This document shows, in pieces, positions 41,289-48,402 of a DNA stretch of 64,000 nucleotides. The DNA lies in the IMG/VR virus record IMGVR_UViG_3300023181_000004, positions 1 to 64,000 of that record; one strand, given 5' to 3'. Made by a program: the position numbers and the translations under genes. Every line of letters begins with the position of its first letter. The stretch's first letter is position 1. The notes beneath the pieces were generated by a model. That model had not been told where the DNA came from. It ran no database searches and was given only the letters and a program-made list of their open reading frames with translations. The stretch is from a virus.

Positions 41289-41671
41289 TGACCCAGCTCT
41301 ATATCCCGCAGATCGGCGATCTCATTCGCCTGACCGCGCCGCTGACGATCTCGATCGCCGAGACCAACAACGCGTGGGGCAACAACGTGAACGACAATTC
41401 GTTCTGGCGTATCAACCACGCGGACCAGCCTTGGGACTACCAGCAGTCGCGGTTCATCACCGACGCCACGTTGGAGGTGGGGACGGTCCTCGCCTTCCGG
41501 CGCTACCATGTCAGCGTCCACGCCAAGACGAACGACGTCGAGGTGTCGATCTTCGCCGCTCCGCGCGCCGACCTGACGCCGAAAAAGAACGGCGGCAGGG
41601 GCTTGATGCTCAAGCTGGTTCTTCCCACCTCGGTCTTGAACCGCATCGAATATGAGAAAGTGGATCCCTGA
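41288..41671 (+). CDS. Hypothetical beta protein, 127 aa
   Basis: MTQLYIPQIGDLIRLTAPLTISI... beta-rich with Asn/Trp-rich loop (NNAWGNNVNDNSFWRINHADQPW). The segment RYHVSVHAKTNDVEVSIFA matches a generic beta hairpin. TGATG junctions on both sides. Function unknown. Confidence 0.5.
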   Translation: MTQLYIPQIGDLIRLTAPLTISIAETNNAWGNNVNDNSFWRINHADQPWDYQQSRFITDATLEVGTVLAFRRYHVSVHAKTNDVEVSIFAAPRADLTPKKNGGRGLMLKLVLPTSVLNRIEYEKVDP

Positions 41672-42258
41672 TGTTCAAGAAACTCGATAGCGCCATCGCC
41701 TTCGCAGCGATCGCCCACGCCGGGCAGGTTCGGAAATTCACCGGCCTGCCCTACATCCTCCACCCGCTCGCGGTCATGGAAATCCTCCACGCTCACGCTG
41801 CGATCGTCACCGAGGACGAGCTTATCGCCGCGGTGCTGCACGACGTGGTCGAGGACACGCAGGTCACCATCAAGGACGTCGAGCGCCGCTTCGGCAGCAC
41901 GGTCGCCGGCTTGGTCTTCGACCTGACGGATCAGTTCATGGATCCGAAGCTCGGCAATCGGCGCGAGCGCAAGGAGAAGGAGCGCGCGCGGCTCGCGACG
42001 ATCAGTCCGCAGGCGCAGTCGATCAAATACGCCGACCTGATCCACAACACCACCTCGATCGTCCCGAACGACCCCGACTTCGCTCGCGTCTATCTCAAAG
42101 AGAAGGCAGCGCTGCTGGAGGTTATGACGGAGGGCGACGAGATCCTCTACCGGCTGGTGCACGAGTCGCTCCAAGCCGGACAAGCCGCCCTCGTTCAACA
42201 CGCACTGGAGAAAGCCGATGAGCACACCCCCTCCCGCTCCCCCGCCGCGGCGGCCTGA
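41671..42258 (+). CDS. Mesh1-like (p)ppGpp hydrolase (RelA/SpoT HD domain)
   Basis: A 195-aa stand-alone HD protein: AIAHAGQVRKFTGLPYILHPLAV (first His), LIAAVLHDVVEDTQVTIKDV (HD and ED motifs), FGSTVAGLVFDLTD, and IKYADLIHNTTSI (late Asp). This is the pattern of small alarmone hydrolases (Mesh1/SpoT-hydrolase type), with no synthetase domain. It would degrade (p)ppGpp or related nucleotides and so counter the host stringent response or alarmone-based defence; that effect is inference. Confidence 0.75.
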   Translation: MFKKLDSAIAFAAIAHAGQVRKFTGLPYILHPLAVMEILHAHAAIVTEDELIAAVLHDVVEDTQVTIKDVERRFGSTVAGLVFDLTDQFMDPKLGNRRERKEKERARLATISPQAQSIKYADLIHNTTSIVPNDPDFARVYLKEKAALLEVMTEGDEILYRLVHESLQAGQAALVQHALEKADEHTPSRSPAAAA

Positions 42259-42358
42259 ACCGCTGCCGGCCAAGATCGTCAGCCACATGACGCCGACGCA
42301 GTACCGCGTGCTGCAGGCGTCGACGAAGTCGCTCGACAACCTGCTCAAGGGTCACTGA
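42218..42358 (+). CDS. Small Pro-rich protein, 46 aa
   Basis: MSTPPPAPPPRRPEPLPAKI... overlaps the end of the alarmone hydrolase by 41 bp in another frame. The C-terminal half is a helix (TQYRVLQASTKSLDNLL). Confidence 0.45.
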   Translation: MSTPPPAPPPRRPEPLPAKIVSHMTPTQYRVLQASTKSLDNLLKGH

Positions 42359-42359
42359 T

Positions 42360-43088
42360 ATGGATTATATTCTCGCCTCCGATCTGCACATGGACACCGG
42401 CCACGCCGGTGTCCCGTTGCGGACGATGGACTGGGGCAATGCGATCACGCCGATCCTGATCGCCGGCGACCTCGGCAATGGCCTCGGCAACTTCGGCTTC
42501 ATCGAGAAGCTGCGACGCAAAGGCCACACCGTGTTCCTGACCGACGGCAACCACGAGCACTACGCCAACAAGGCGCAGAAGCGCTCGCTGATGGAAACCG
42601 AGCTGGCCTTCCAGCGGCTCGCCGGTCACCCGTCGGTGGTTCAGCTGCGCAGCGGCCTCTACCTCATCATGTGCAACGGCTGGTACGTCGTCGAGGACGA
42701 AGAGCACTGGCAGAACTACATGAACGACAGCCGCCACGGCGCACTGTCGGCCGAGGTGGTGAACGCCGCCGCTCGGCGCCACGCCGACTTCGTCGCGGCC
42801 TCGCTGATGCGCTTGCCGCACGACAGCAAGGCGATCGTGATGACGCACACGGTGCCGTGTGAGCAGAGCCTCGACCCGCGCTTCGTCGGCTCGGCCGGCA
42901 ATCCGTATTATTGGAACCCGCACATGGAGCGGGTGCTGATCGCGGGGCGTGACTCGATCGCGGCGTGGCATCACGGCCACACCCATTTCCCGATGAACAT
43001 TGTCCACGAGGGCGTGAAGATCATCACGAACCCGCGCGGCTATCCTGGAGAGGTGCAATCATGGCGACCACTGGCCTTAACGATCTGA
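42360..43088 (+). CDS. Calcineurin-like metallophosphoesterase, 242 aa
   Basis: Motifs in order: ASDLHMDTG (D-x-H), LIAGDLGNG (GD), LTDGNHEHY (GNHE), VMTHTVPC (H) and AAWHHGHTHFP (GHxH). These give a complete two-metal site. Substrate unknown; small phage members include phosphatases and nucleases. ATG directly follows the previous stop. Confidence 0.8.
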   Translation: MDYILASDLHMDTGHAGVPLRTMDWGNAITPILIAGDLGNGLGNFGFIEKLRRKGHTVFLTDGNHEHYANKAQKRSLMETELAFQRLAGHPSVVQLRSGLYLIMCNGWYVVEDEEHWQNYMNDSRHGALSAEVVNAAARRHADFVAASLMRLPHDSKAIVMTHTVPCEQSLDPRFVGSAGNPYYWNPHMERVLIAGRDSIAAWHHGHTHFPMNIVHEGVKIITNPRGYPGEVQSWRPLALTI

Positions 43089-43984
43089 ACGACATCCCGC
43101 GCGCATGGCGCTCGGCACTTGCGTCAATCCAGACGCTGGCGCCCGAGGCGGTCATCGCCGGCGGGTGTTTGCGGGACCGCGAGCACGGGGTGAAAGTCAA
43201 GGATATCGACATTTTCGTGCCATGCGAGAGCGTGGACAGCCATGAGGGCAAGCTGTTCGAGCAGCGGATGAAGAACGACGGGTGGCAGGACGTGCAGACC
43301 TTGCACGACGAGAGCTATAACGGCTCGCGTATCTCCCGCTCGATCGAGACGATGTTCCCCGGCTGTCCGCCGATCAATATCATCGTCATGCCCTATGCAT
43401 TGATCGAATTCGACTTCGGCATCTGTCAGATCGAGTTCAACGGCAAGCGTATCCTGCGCACCCGCGACTACAACATCGACTTCCGGGCCAAGCAGTTCCG
43501 ACTGGTGCCCAAGGTCGGCGATGCCGAGTTCGTGCGGTCGCTGAACCGCTGGGCGCGGCTCAAGGAGAAGTACGAAGGATGGAAGCTCAACCTCGGAAGC
43601 CGGGCGGAGCAGCCGGGCACGATCACCGGTTACATCGATTACGCCTCGGGCGGTCCGCTCAACATGCCGGGGGTGCGCACCTTGGCACAAGCGATGACGA
43701 TGGCGAAAACAACGCAACTGGCGCCACCACGCACAGCCGACATGATCCACACTCTCAACGATCTGTCCGGTCACGGACCCGGCGAGTATATCGTGGACCG
43801 AGCGATTGCGGAACGACTAGCCAGAGAGACGACGGCACAGATCATCGGCCAACACCGCAACAGCCACGGCGTTGTGGTCAAAGTGGACGACAAAGCGGTG
43901 ATACCGATGCGGAAAATCGTCGAGGACATGCTGGTGGTGCGGGATCGGCTGTCGCGGAAGTACACGTCGCCCGGCCAACCCTAA
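43061..43984 (+). CDS. Predicted nucleotidyltransferase, 307 aa
   Basis: EAVIAGGCLRDREHGVKVKDIDIFVP (28-53) is the GG-xLRD...D-x-D signature of the DNA polymerase beta superfamily (polyA polymerase/CCA-adding head type). FNIIVMPYALIEFDFGICQIEF (near 108-130) provides a third strand with acidic residues. GGAGAGGTGCAATC precedes the ATG. No typical RNA-binding body, so it resembles phage-specific nucleotidyltransferases. Second such enzyme in the window (see 34028), with no clear sequence similarity between them. Confidence 0.6.
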   Translation: MATTGLNDLNDIPRAWRSALASIQTLAPEAVIAGGCLRDREHGVKVKDIDIFVPCESVDSHEGKLFEQRMKNDGWQDVQTLHDESYNGSRISRSIETMFPGCPPINIIVMPYALIEFDFGICQIEFNGKRILRTRDYNIDFRAKQFRLVPKVGDAEFVRSLNRWARLKEKYEGWKLNLGSRAEQPGTITGYIDYASGGPLNMPGVRTLAQAMTMAKTTQLAPPRTADMIHTLNDLSGHGPGEYIVDRAIAERLARETTAQIIGQHRNSHGVVVKVDDKAVIPMRKIVEDMLVVRDRLSRKYTSPGQP

Positions 43985-43994
43985 CGGAGTTAAT

Positions 43995-44019
43995 GAAGGG
44001 GCCGCTTGTCGGCCCCTTC
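43995..44019 (+). terminator. 10-bp GC-rich hairpin
   Basis: GAAGGGGCCG, loop CTTGT, CGGCCCCTTC, 10 bp after the nucleotidyltransferase stop. No T tract, but the position suits a terminator. Confidence 0.6.
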
Positions 44020-44084
44020 GACCGTCTCTATCTATTAGATCTGCTGCGCACCGCGCGTGCGCCGCGGCTGCGAAGGAAGATCCA

Positions 44085-44297
44085 ATGCCTGCTGAACCAG
44101 ACCTCATTGCCTGTGTAGACTATCGCACCATCGAGCTGCGCGTCATCGCCTTCATGATGGACGACAGCTTCGAACAGCAGCAGGCGATCAACCGGCGCGA
44201 GCGCACGGTCAAGCTGCTGTCGAGGTCACCGACCGGTTGTCGTTGCTCTGAACCGGAGATGCAGCGGTTGACATCGCGATCCGGGGTTCCTAAGTAA
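44085..44297 (+). CDS. Short protein with DNA polymerase motif A-like segment, 70 aa
   Basis: GAAGGAAGATCCA gives a good ribosome site. Residues 8-28 (LIACVDYRTIELRVIAFMMD) resemble the family A polymerase motif A (DYSQIELRxLAxxxxD), but no other polymerase motif follows. The last 25 residues have a random look and the homing endonuclease gene begins 5 bp later. It may be a fragment left by endonuclease insertion, or a real small protein. Confidence 0.4.
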   Translation: MPAEPDLIACVDYRTIELRVIAFMMDDSFEQQQAINRRERTVKLLSRSPTGCRCSEPEMQRLTSRSGVPK

Positions 44298-44302
44298 CCC
44301 AA

Positions 44303-44908
44303 ATGACAATTGATCTTCTTGAAATAGTGGGTCGGTTCCTCGATGGGGCTGATAATCGAGACGAACTTCTGGTGGCACACGACGTGCTAACCAAGGGGTA
44401 TCGTCTTGTTGATGATCATGCCGAGTTGCCACTGACGCGCGGACAATGGGCCAAGGTGTCTTTGGACGACCTTCCTCGCTTGTTGGAGCATAAGTGGTTC
44501 TGTATCGGCGACGGAAGTCGCGCTCATCCTTTTGTTGCCCGAGCAAAGATCAGTGGCGCAGGCGTGGCGATGGCTCGCTTCGTTCTTGAGATGACTGATC
44601 CAGATCTGATTGCCGACCATCGCGACTGGAACACGCTTAACAATCAACGTAATAATCTTCGAGCGGTGAATAAGCTGCAAAGCAGTCAATACCGTCGAGG
44701 TTGGAAACGAAAGAATACCACCAGCGGCTCTCCTTTCAAAGGGGTGTACGGAAAAGAAGGACGATGGCGTTCGGTAATAAAATACGAAGGTAAACCTATT
44801 CATTTAGGTTATTTCAAAACAGAAACAGAAGCTGCTCAAGCATACGATGCAGCTGTGGAGAAATATCATGGCGAATACGCCGCAAGAAACTATCCCGCAG
44901 CTTCGTGA
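44303..44908 (+). CDS. HNH-AP2 homing endonuclease
   Basis: A 201-aa protein. The HNH part: AELPLTRGQWAKVSLDDL (41-58), DHRDWNTLNNQRNNLRAVNK with the conserved H, N and N (about 113-132). The AP2 part: SPFKGVYGKEGRWRSVIKYE then IHLGYFKTETEAAQAYDAAVEKYHGEYA. GC is lower than the flanks. It overlaps the first 41 bp of the helicase gene, showing insertion with minimal disruption of the downstream start. Confidence 0.85.
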   Translation: MTIDLLEIVGRFLDGADNRDELLVAHDVLTKGYRLVDDHAELPLTRGQWAKVSLDDLPRLLEHKWFCIGDGSRAHPFVARAKISGAGVAMARFVLEMTDPDLIADHRDWNTLNNQRNNLRAVNKLQSSQYRRGWKRKNTTSGSPFKGVYGKEGRWRSVIKYEGKPIHLGYFKTETEAAQAYDAAVEKYHGEYAARNYPAAS

Positions 44909-46568
44909 AAAACAAGTTGGGCAGCTGGCGTTCTACATAGGCCATCCGAAGTGCTTGGATCTTAGCGATCCAGGAACTGGAAAGACCGCTCCGTGTTGCG
45001 TGTATTCATATATGATGTGGAACCGTGGCCAGAAGAAAACTCTGTGGTCTATGCCGAAGAGCTTATTGAAAAAAAATCTGCGCGAGATGGTCCGCTTCAC
45101 CGAGTTCAAGGTGGCCAATCCCAAGAAGTACACGCCAGGCGACGACGTGGTGATCCTCCACACCGACCGCGCCACGCTAACGCAGAACTGGACCGGTCCC
45201 ACGATCGCTTCCGAGCGCAAGCGCAGCGGCTTCAAGTGCCGCCTGCCCGGCTCGACCACCGAGACCAGCTCGATCGAGCTGGCCGATATGGCCAAGGCAC
45301 GTGGGCTAGGACCGATCAAGCTCGGCTACCTCGCCGAGGACGGCAAGTGGTATCTGCTGAATGGCAAGGGCGGGCACGATGAGAAGCCCGACGGCTGGGT
45401 GATCGTCGACCCTCTGCTCGGGCCGGACGGCAAGCCGCAGAAGGCGACGCGCGCCGACCCCGAGATGTTCAAGGATTTGATCGCCGCGGCGGCGCAGGAC
45501 GGCGCCAAGGTGGTGATCTGCACCTTCGCATTCATGTCGGCGCACTGGAAGCGCGTGCTCGACGCGTTCCCCGACATCGATCTGTTGCTCGTCGACGAGC
45601 TGCACATGGGCTACGGCGGGCTGGAGAGCAAGCAGACCGAGTCCTTCTACTTCGTCAACAAGCGCGTCAGCCGCTTCGTCGGCATGACCGGCACGCTCAT
45701 CAACGGGCGGCTGGACACGGCCTTCCCGGCGATCCACGTCATCGAGCCGCGCTACTACGGCTCGCACATGGGCTTCTACTTCGAGCACGTTCAGGCGATG
45801 GACGACTATGGCCGCCCGATCCGCTGGAAGAACGAGGCTAAGCTCTCGGCGATCATCAACAAGCACTCCATCCGTCGGACCTTCGAGGAGGTCTACGGCA
45901 AGGAGGACGTGGTGTTCTTCGTCGAAGAGATCGAGATGCACGAGAAGGTGCGCGAGGCCTACGACGTCTTCCACGAGACGGCCATCCTCGAACTGCAGGA
46001 CGGCCGGGTGCTGGACGGCAGCATGGTTGGTGTAGCGCAGATGCGCGCACGTCAGATCATGGCGCATCCCGAGACGATGATCGCCGAGATCCCGAAATGG
46101 ACCGAGAAGGACGAGCGCCTGATGATCCACCTTGCCAAGGGCAAGCAGACCTTGGTGTTCGCTGCCCTGCAACCCGAGCAGGAGCGTCTACTGCGTCTGT
46201 GTGAGGAGCTTGGCCTCCGTGCTGCCCTGATCAACGCCAACGTGTCTGGTGCGGCTCGCAGCCGCATTGACGAGGCCGCGCAGCGCGGCGAGCTGGATGT
46301 CATCGTGGCGTCGGGACCGACGACTGCCGTGGGGTACAACTGGGAGATGTTCGACCTCGTGATCTTCGTGTCCATCGATTTTATGGACGTGAATATATTA
46401 CAGGCATATCGCCGGGCCAGCCGCGGCACGCGAACGAAGGCGCTCCACGTCGTGTTCTTCAAGTACGAGGACTCGATCGACGATCGCATGTACGAGATCG
46501 TGAAAGAGAAATCGGCGCTGGCCAATCGGGTCGACAGCACGCGGCCGGTGCTCGACTTCACTTCCTAA
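44868..46568 (+). CDS. SF2/SNF2-type DNA helicase
   Basis: A 566-aa helicase. Motif I LSDPGTGKTAP (33-43), motif II LLLVDELHMG (DELH, about 240-249), motif III RFVGMTGTLING, motif V VIVASGPTTAVGYNWE and motif VI LQAYRRASRGTRTK. A loop between motifs I and II (about 100-200) is unusually long. Start MANTPQE is set by GTGGAGAAATATC and preferred to an ATG 21 bp upstream. It probably assists replication or recombination, like phage UvsW/SNF2 helicases. Confidence 0.85.
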   Translation: MANTPQETIPQLREKQVGQLAFYIGHPKCLDLSDPGTGKTAPCCVYSYMMWNRGQKKTLWSMPKSLLKKNLREMVRFTEFKVANPKKYTPGDDVVILHTDRATLTQNWTGPTIASERKRSGFKCRLPGSTTETSSIELADMAKARGLGPIKLGYLAEDGKWYLLNGKGGHDEKPDGWVIVDPLLGPDGKPQKATRADPEMFKDLIAAAAQDGAKVVICTFAFMSAHWKRVLDAFPDIDLLLVDELHMGYGGLESKQTESFYFVNKRVSRFVGMTGTLINGRLDTAFPAIHVIEPRYYGSHMGFYFEHVQAMDDYGRPIRWKNEAKLSAIINKHSIRRTFEEVYGKEDVVFFVEEIEMHEKVREAYDVFHETAILELQDGRVLDGSMVGVAQMRARQIMAHPETMIAEIPKWTEKDERLMIHLAKGKQTLVFAALQPEQERLLRLCEELGLRAALINANVSGAARSRIDEAAQRGELDVIVASGPTTAVGYNWEMFDLVIFVSIDFMDVNILQAYRRASRGTRTKALHVVFFKYEDSIDDRMYEIVKEKSALANRVDSTRPVLDFTS

Positions 46569-46588
46569 CGTACCCTCCTTTCCTTCAA

Positions 46589-46612
46589 ATTACCTAGTAG
46601 TTTAGAGAAAAC
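46589..46612 (+). promoter_or_regulatory. Conserved intergenic motif, copy 7
   Basis: ATTACCTAGTAGTTT, then AGA, then GAAAAC, 21 bp after the helicase stop and 31 bp before the next gene in the same orientation. Confidence 0.6.
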
Positions 46613-46643
46613 GAGAGAAGAGTAACCAAGGAGTTTGATCACT

Positions 46644-47027
46644 ATGATGGATGTTCTAGATAAACCGCCGGGCACCGCCGGGCCTCCGACGCTCCCGCCC
46701 TTCCTACGCAAGCGCGGCGGAGGCGGCCGACCAAAGTGGGTGATCTTGCCGGATCTCATGCTTGCTGAGCAGGCCACGACCCTCTTGGATCGGGAACATA
46801 ACTGGATCACTCTGGCCTATCGCTGGATGATCCGGCTCAATACGGAGACGTGGGAGGGCGAGCGTGCCTTCGTCCACACTCGCGTCTACCGGCAGTGGCT
46901 GGAGACCTACGAGGCCAAGGATGGCCTGCCGCCGCACATCTGCTTCGGCGGTGCCATCGAGGCTCGCGATGCCGATTTAACGTTCTATCCACGGTGGGTA
47001 GAATATGCGAAGGAGACGTTCTGCTAA
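46644..47027 (+). CDS. Hypothetical protein, 127 aa
   Basis: CCAAGGAGTTTGATCACT precedes two adjacent ATGs (46644, 46647). After a Pro/Gly/Arg-rich N-terminus (PPGTAGPPTLPPFLRKRGGGGRP) comes a Trp/Tyr-rich globular part (REHNWITLAYRWMIRLNTETWEGERAF). No family recognised. It is followed directly by the tmRNA region. Confidence 0.55.
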   Translation: MMDVLDKPPGTAGPPTLPPFLRKRGGGGRPKWVILPDLMLAEQATTLLDREHNWITLAYRWMIRLNTETWEGERAFVHTRVYRQWLETYEAKDGLPPHICFGGAIEARDADLTFYPRWVEYAKETFC

Positions 47028-47059
47028 TCGGCATTGACAGGTTCGTTCGGAGTTCCTAG

Positions 47060-47333
47060 ATCACGCATCCGGCCTCGGCCGGGCTGCTGGAGAACACGCG
47101 GGGGGCAGTACCTCGCCGCCTCCACCATAGCCAGTGCCTTGGCACCCCTGCTTTAACGTGACGTCCGAGGGGAGTTGAGGAGCGCACACTGGCTTTGATG
47201 GGGGCGAAATAGGATCGACTCTCCGTGCGGTAGAATGTAAATGCGAATGACAATGGTGAGGCCGTGAGCCTCCGACTGGCAGCGTAACTGCACAGGGGCC
47301 TGACCGAGAGCCTGGCAACATAATCTCGGTCAC
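47060..47333 (+). ncRNA. ssrA: Permuted two-piece tmRNA (ssrA-like)
   Basis: Acceptor part first: T-stem GCGGGG/CCTCGC (47098-47116, seven-base loop), acceptor 3' strand CGCCTCC (47117-47123), A, and an encoded CCA (47125-47127). An intervening loop (stem AGCCAGTG/CACTGGCT) joins it to the coding part: GGGGGCGAAATAGGATCGAC from 47200, whose GGGGGCG pairs with CGCCTCC and gives the G3.U70 wobble that marks tmRNA for alanine. GCG at 47243 opens the tag frame ANDNGEAVSLRLAA, stop TAA 47285-47287. TCTCC (47220) can pair with GGAGA (47089). A 9-bp stem (47301-47332) closes the 3' side. The 5' end is approximate. Confidence 0.88.
47243..47287 (+). other. tmRNA proteolysis tag reading frame
   Basis: Resume codon GCG then AAT GAC AAT GGT GAG GCC GTG AGC CTC CGA CTG GCA GCG TAA, encoding ANDNGEAVSLRLAA. 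With the tRNA-borne Ala the tag would be A plus this peptide. Alphaproteobacterial tags begin (A)ANDN and tags end in small residues such as LAA, the ClpXP signal; both features are present. Confidence 0.85.
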
Positions 47334-47338
47334 CTTAT

Positions 47339-47412
47339 GGGAGCGTAGCTCAGTTGGTAGAGCATGGCACGTCAAAAGGCTCTGGTCGAAGGTTCGAGTC
47401 CTTCCGCTCCCC
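47339..47412 (+). tRNA. tRNA-like element with mispaired anticodon arm
   Basis: Acceptor GGGAGCG/CGCTCCC, D-arm GCTC-AGTTGGTA-GAGC and T-arm GAAGG-TTCGAGT-CCTTC are perfect. The anticodon arm is not: 5' TGGCA faces AGGCT, leaving only two possible pairs, and no reading gives U33 with a sensible short-variable-loop tRNA (CAA would be the U33-consistent anticodon). No CCA is encoded. It starts 6 bp after the tmRNA 3' stem, so it may serve as an RNase P processing signal rather than a translating tRNA. Confidence 0.6.
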
Positions 47413-47420
47413 GCAACCAA

Positions 47421-47444
47421 GTTACCCGGTAGTTTTATAATGGA
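47421..47444 (+). promoter_or_regulatory. Conserved intergenic motif, copy 8, with TATAAT
   Basis: GTTACCCGGTAGTTT is followed by TATAAT (47436-47441), a perfect -10-like hexamer, then GGA. It leads into the gene at 47514. This copy lacks the GAAATC tail. Confidence 0.6.
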
Positions 47445-47451
47445 GGTTTGC

Positions 47452-47460
47452 ATGAAGTGA
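47452..47460 (+). CDS. Two-codon minigene Met-Lys-stop
   Basis: GGAGGTTTGC then ATG AAG TGA, an ideal ribosome site and spacing, in another frame from the gene at 47514. Such minigenes (compare lambda bar) can trap ribosomes and release peptidyl-tRNA. It may be an accident of sequence. Confidence 0.3.
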   Translation: MK

Positions 47461-47513
47461 TCAGGTCTGTAGAAGGACCACTCTACCAACCCAAAACGAA
47501 CTGGAACTATAAC

Positions 47514-48167
47514 ATGGCAACTTCCTCCGCCCTCGACGCCGTCATGGATCAGGCCACCGCAGCTGCTGATGCTGCCGCCCCCTCGACCGCGATGATCCCG
47601 CAGGACCAGAGCACCGCTCTTGCTGCAACCCCCGCCGCTTCGCTCAGCCTCGACGATCTCGCCGACAGCTCGGGCATGGTGGTCGACGCCTATCTCGGGG
47701 TGAAGGACGCGGGCCTTCGGATCGACACCAACGCCTACTTCCAGAAGGCCAAGGGCAAGATCAACATCGCCGAGGTGGCGGTCATCATGTCGGTGCGGGC
47801 GAACCGCGGCGGCTCGACGACCTTCATCAAGTCCTACGACGGTCGCATGACCTCGCAGGGCGAGAACTTCCAGCAGGCGACGCAGCGTCTGCAGGCGACC
47901 CACGACAAGGTCGACGGACCGTACCGCACGGTCGAGGTTCCCTTCCTGCTGGGCGAAGACGTCCCCGGCGCAAAGAAGGGCCAACGTCTCGGCATCACCC
48001 CGGCGATCACCGGCGTGAAGTTCTGGAACGCGTTCTACGACGAGGTCCGCAAGGCCAACCTCGCCGGCTCGGTCGTCGATGTCGAGATCGAGTGCGTTCC
48101 CCAGCGCAACAAGAACGGCAACGAGTGGGGCGTGGTCGGCTTCAAGCTGATCGGCGCCGCCAAGTAA
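47514..48167 (+). CDS. Candidate single-stranded DNA-binding or replication accessory protein, 217 aa
   Basis: Ala-rich flexible N-terminus (1-45), then a beta-rich body (INIAEVAVIMSVRANRGGSTTFIKSYDG; SVVDVEIECVPQRNKNGNEWGVV). It has its own promoter-like motif and terminator, suggesting high expression, and it precedes the exonuclease-polymerase genes, the place where an SSB is often found. No OB-fold signature is proven; the call is by context. Confidence 0.4.
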   Translation: MATSSALDAVMDQATAAADAAAPSTAMIPQDQSTALAATPAASLSLDDLADSSGMVVDAYLGVKDAGLRIDTNAYFQKAKGKINIAEVAVIMSVRANRGGSTTFIKSYDGRMTSQGENFQQATQRLQATHDKVDGPYRTVEVPFLLGEDVPGAKKGQRLGITPAITGVKFWNAFYDEVRKANLAGSVVDVEIECVPQRNKNGNEWGVVGFKLIGAAK

Positions 48168-48190
48168 GCGACGCTTATCGTTCGACGGGA

Positions 48191-48219
48191 GGGCCGGGGA
48201 GAAAATCCTCGGCCCTTTT
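48191..48219 (+). terminator. Rho-independent terminator
   Basis: GGGCCGGGGA, loop GAAAA, TCCTCGGCCC, then TTTT; a 10-bp stem with one G.U, 24 bp after the stop. Confidence 0.85.
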
Positions 48220-48237
48220 CGTTTCAGGAGATCCGAC

Positions 48238-48402
48238 ATGCGACGCTTCTTTCTCAGCGAATATGACAAGGGCATGGCTTGGGGCGGAGCCGTTGCGTTT
48301 CTCGCGACTCACACCACGTGGGGCGGCTTAGTTGTAGCTCTCGCCATATGGCTAACGACCCGAGTGAGCTTCGCCACCATCAATTGGTTGTTAAAGAAAT
48401 GA
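48238..48402 (+). CDS. Small membrane protein, 54 aa
   Basis: MRRFFLSEYDKGMAWGGAVAF... CAGGAGATCCGAC precedes the ATG. One long or two short hydrophobic helices (residues 14-40). ATGA overlap with the exonuclease. Confidence 0.55.
   Translation: MRRFFLSEYDKGMAWGGAVAFLATHTTWGGLVVALAIWLTTRVSFATINWLLKK

Noticed and set aside
47044-47330. A protein-coding gene on the minus strand starting from 48275 and running through the tmRNA region
   Set aside because: It is antisense to two plus-strand genes and the structured RNA; the RNA explanation accounts for the conserved pieces.
47339-47412. A functional tRNA-Asp or tRNA-Leu
   Set aside because: The anticodon stem does not pair, U33 is missing for GTC, and a CAA anticodon would need a long variable arm.
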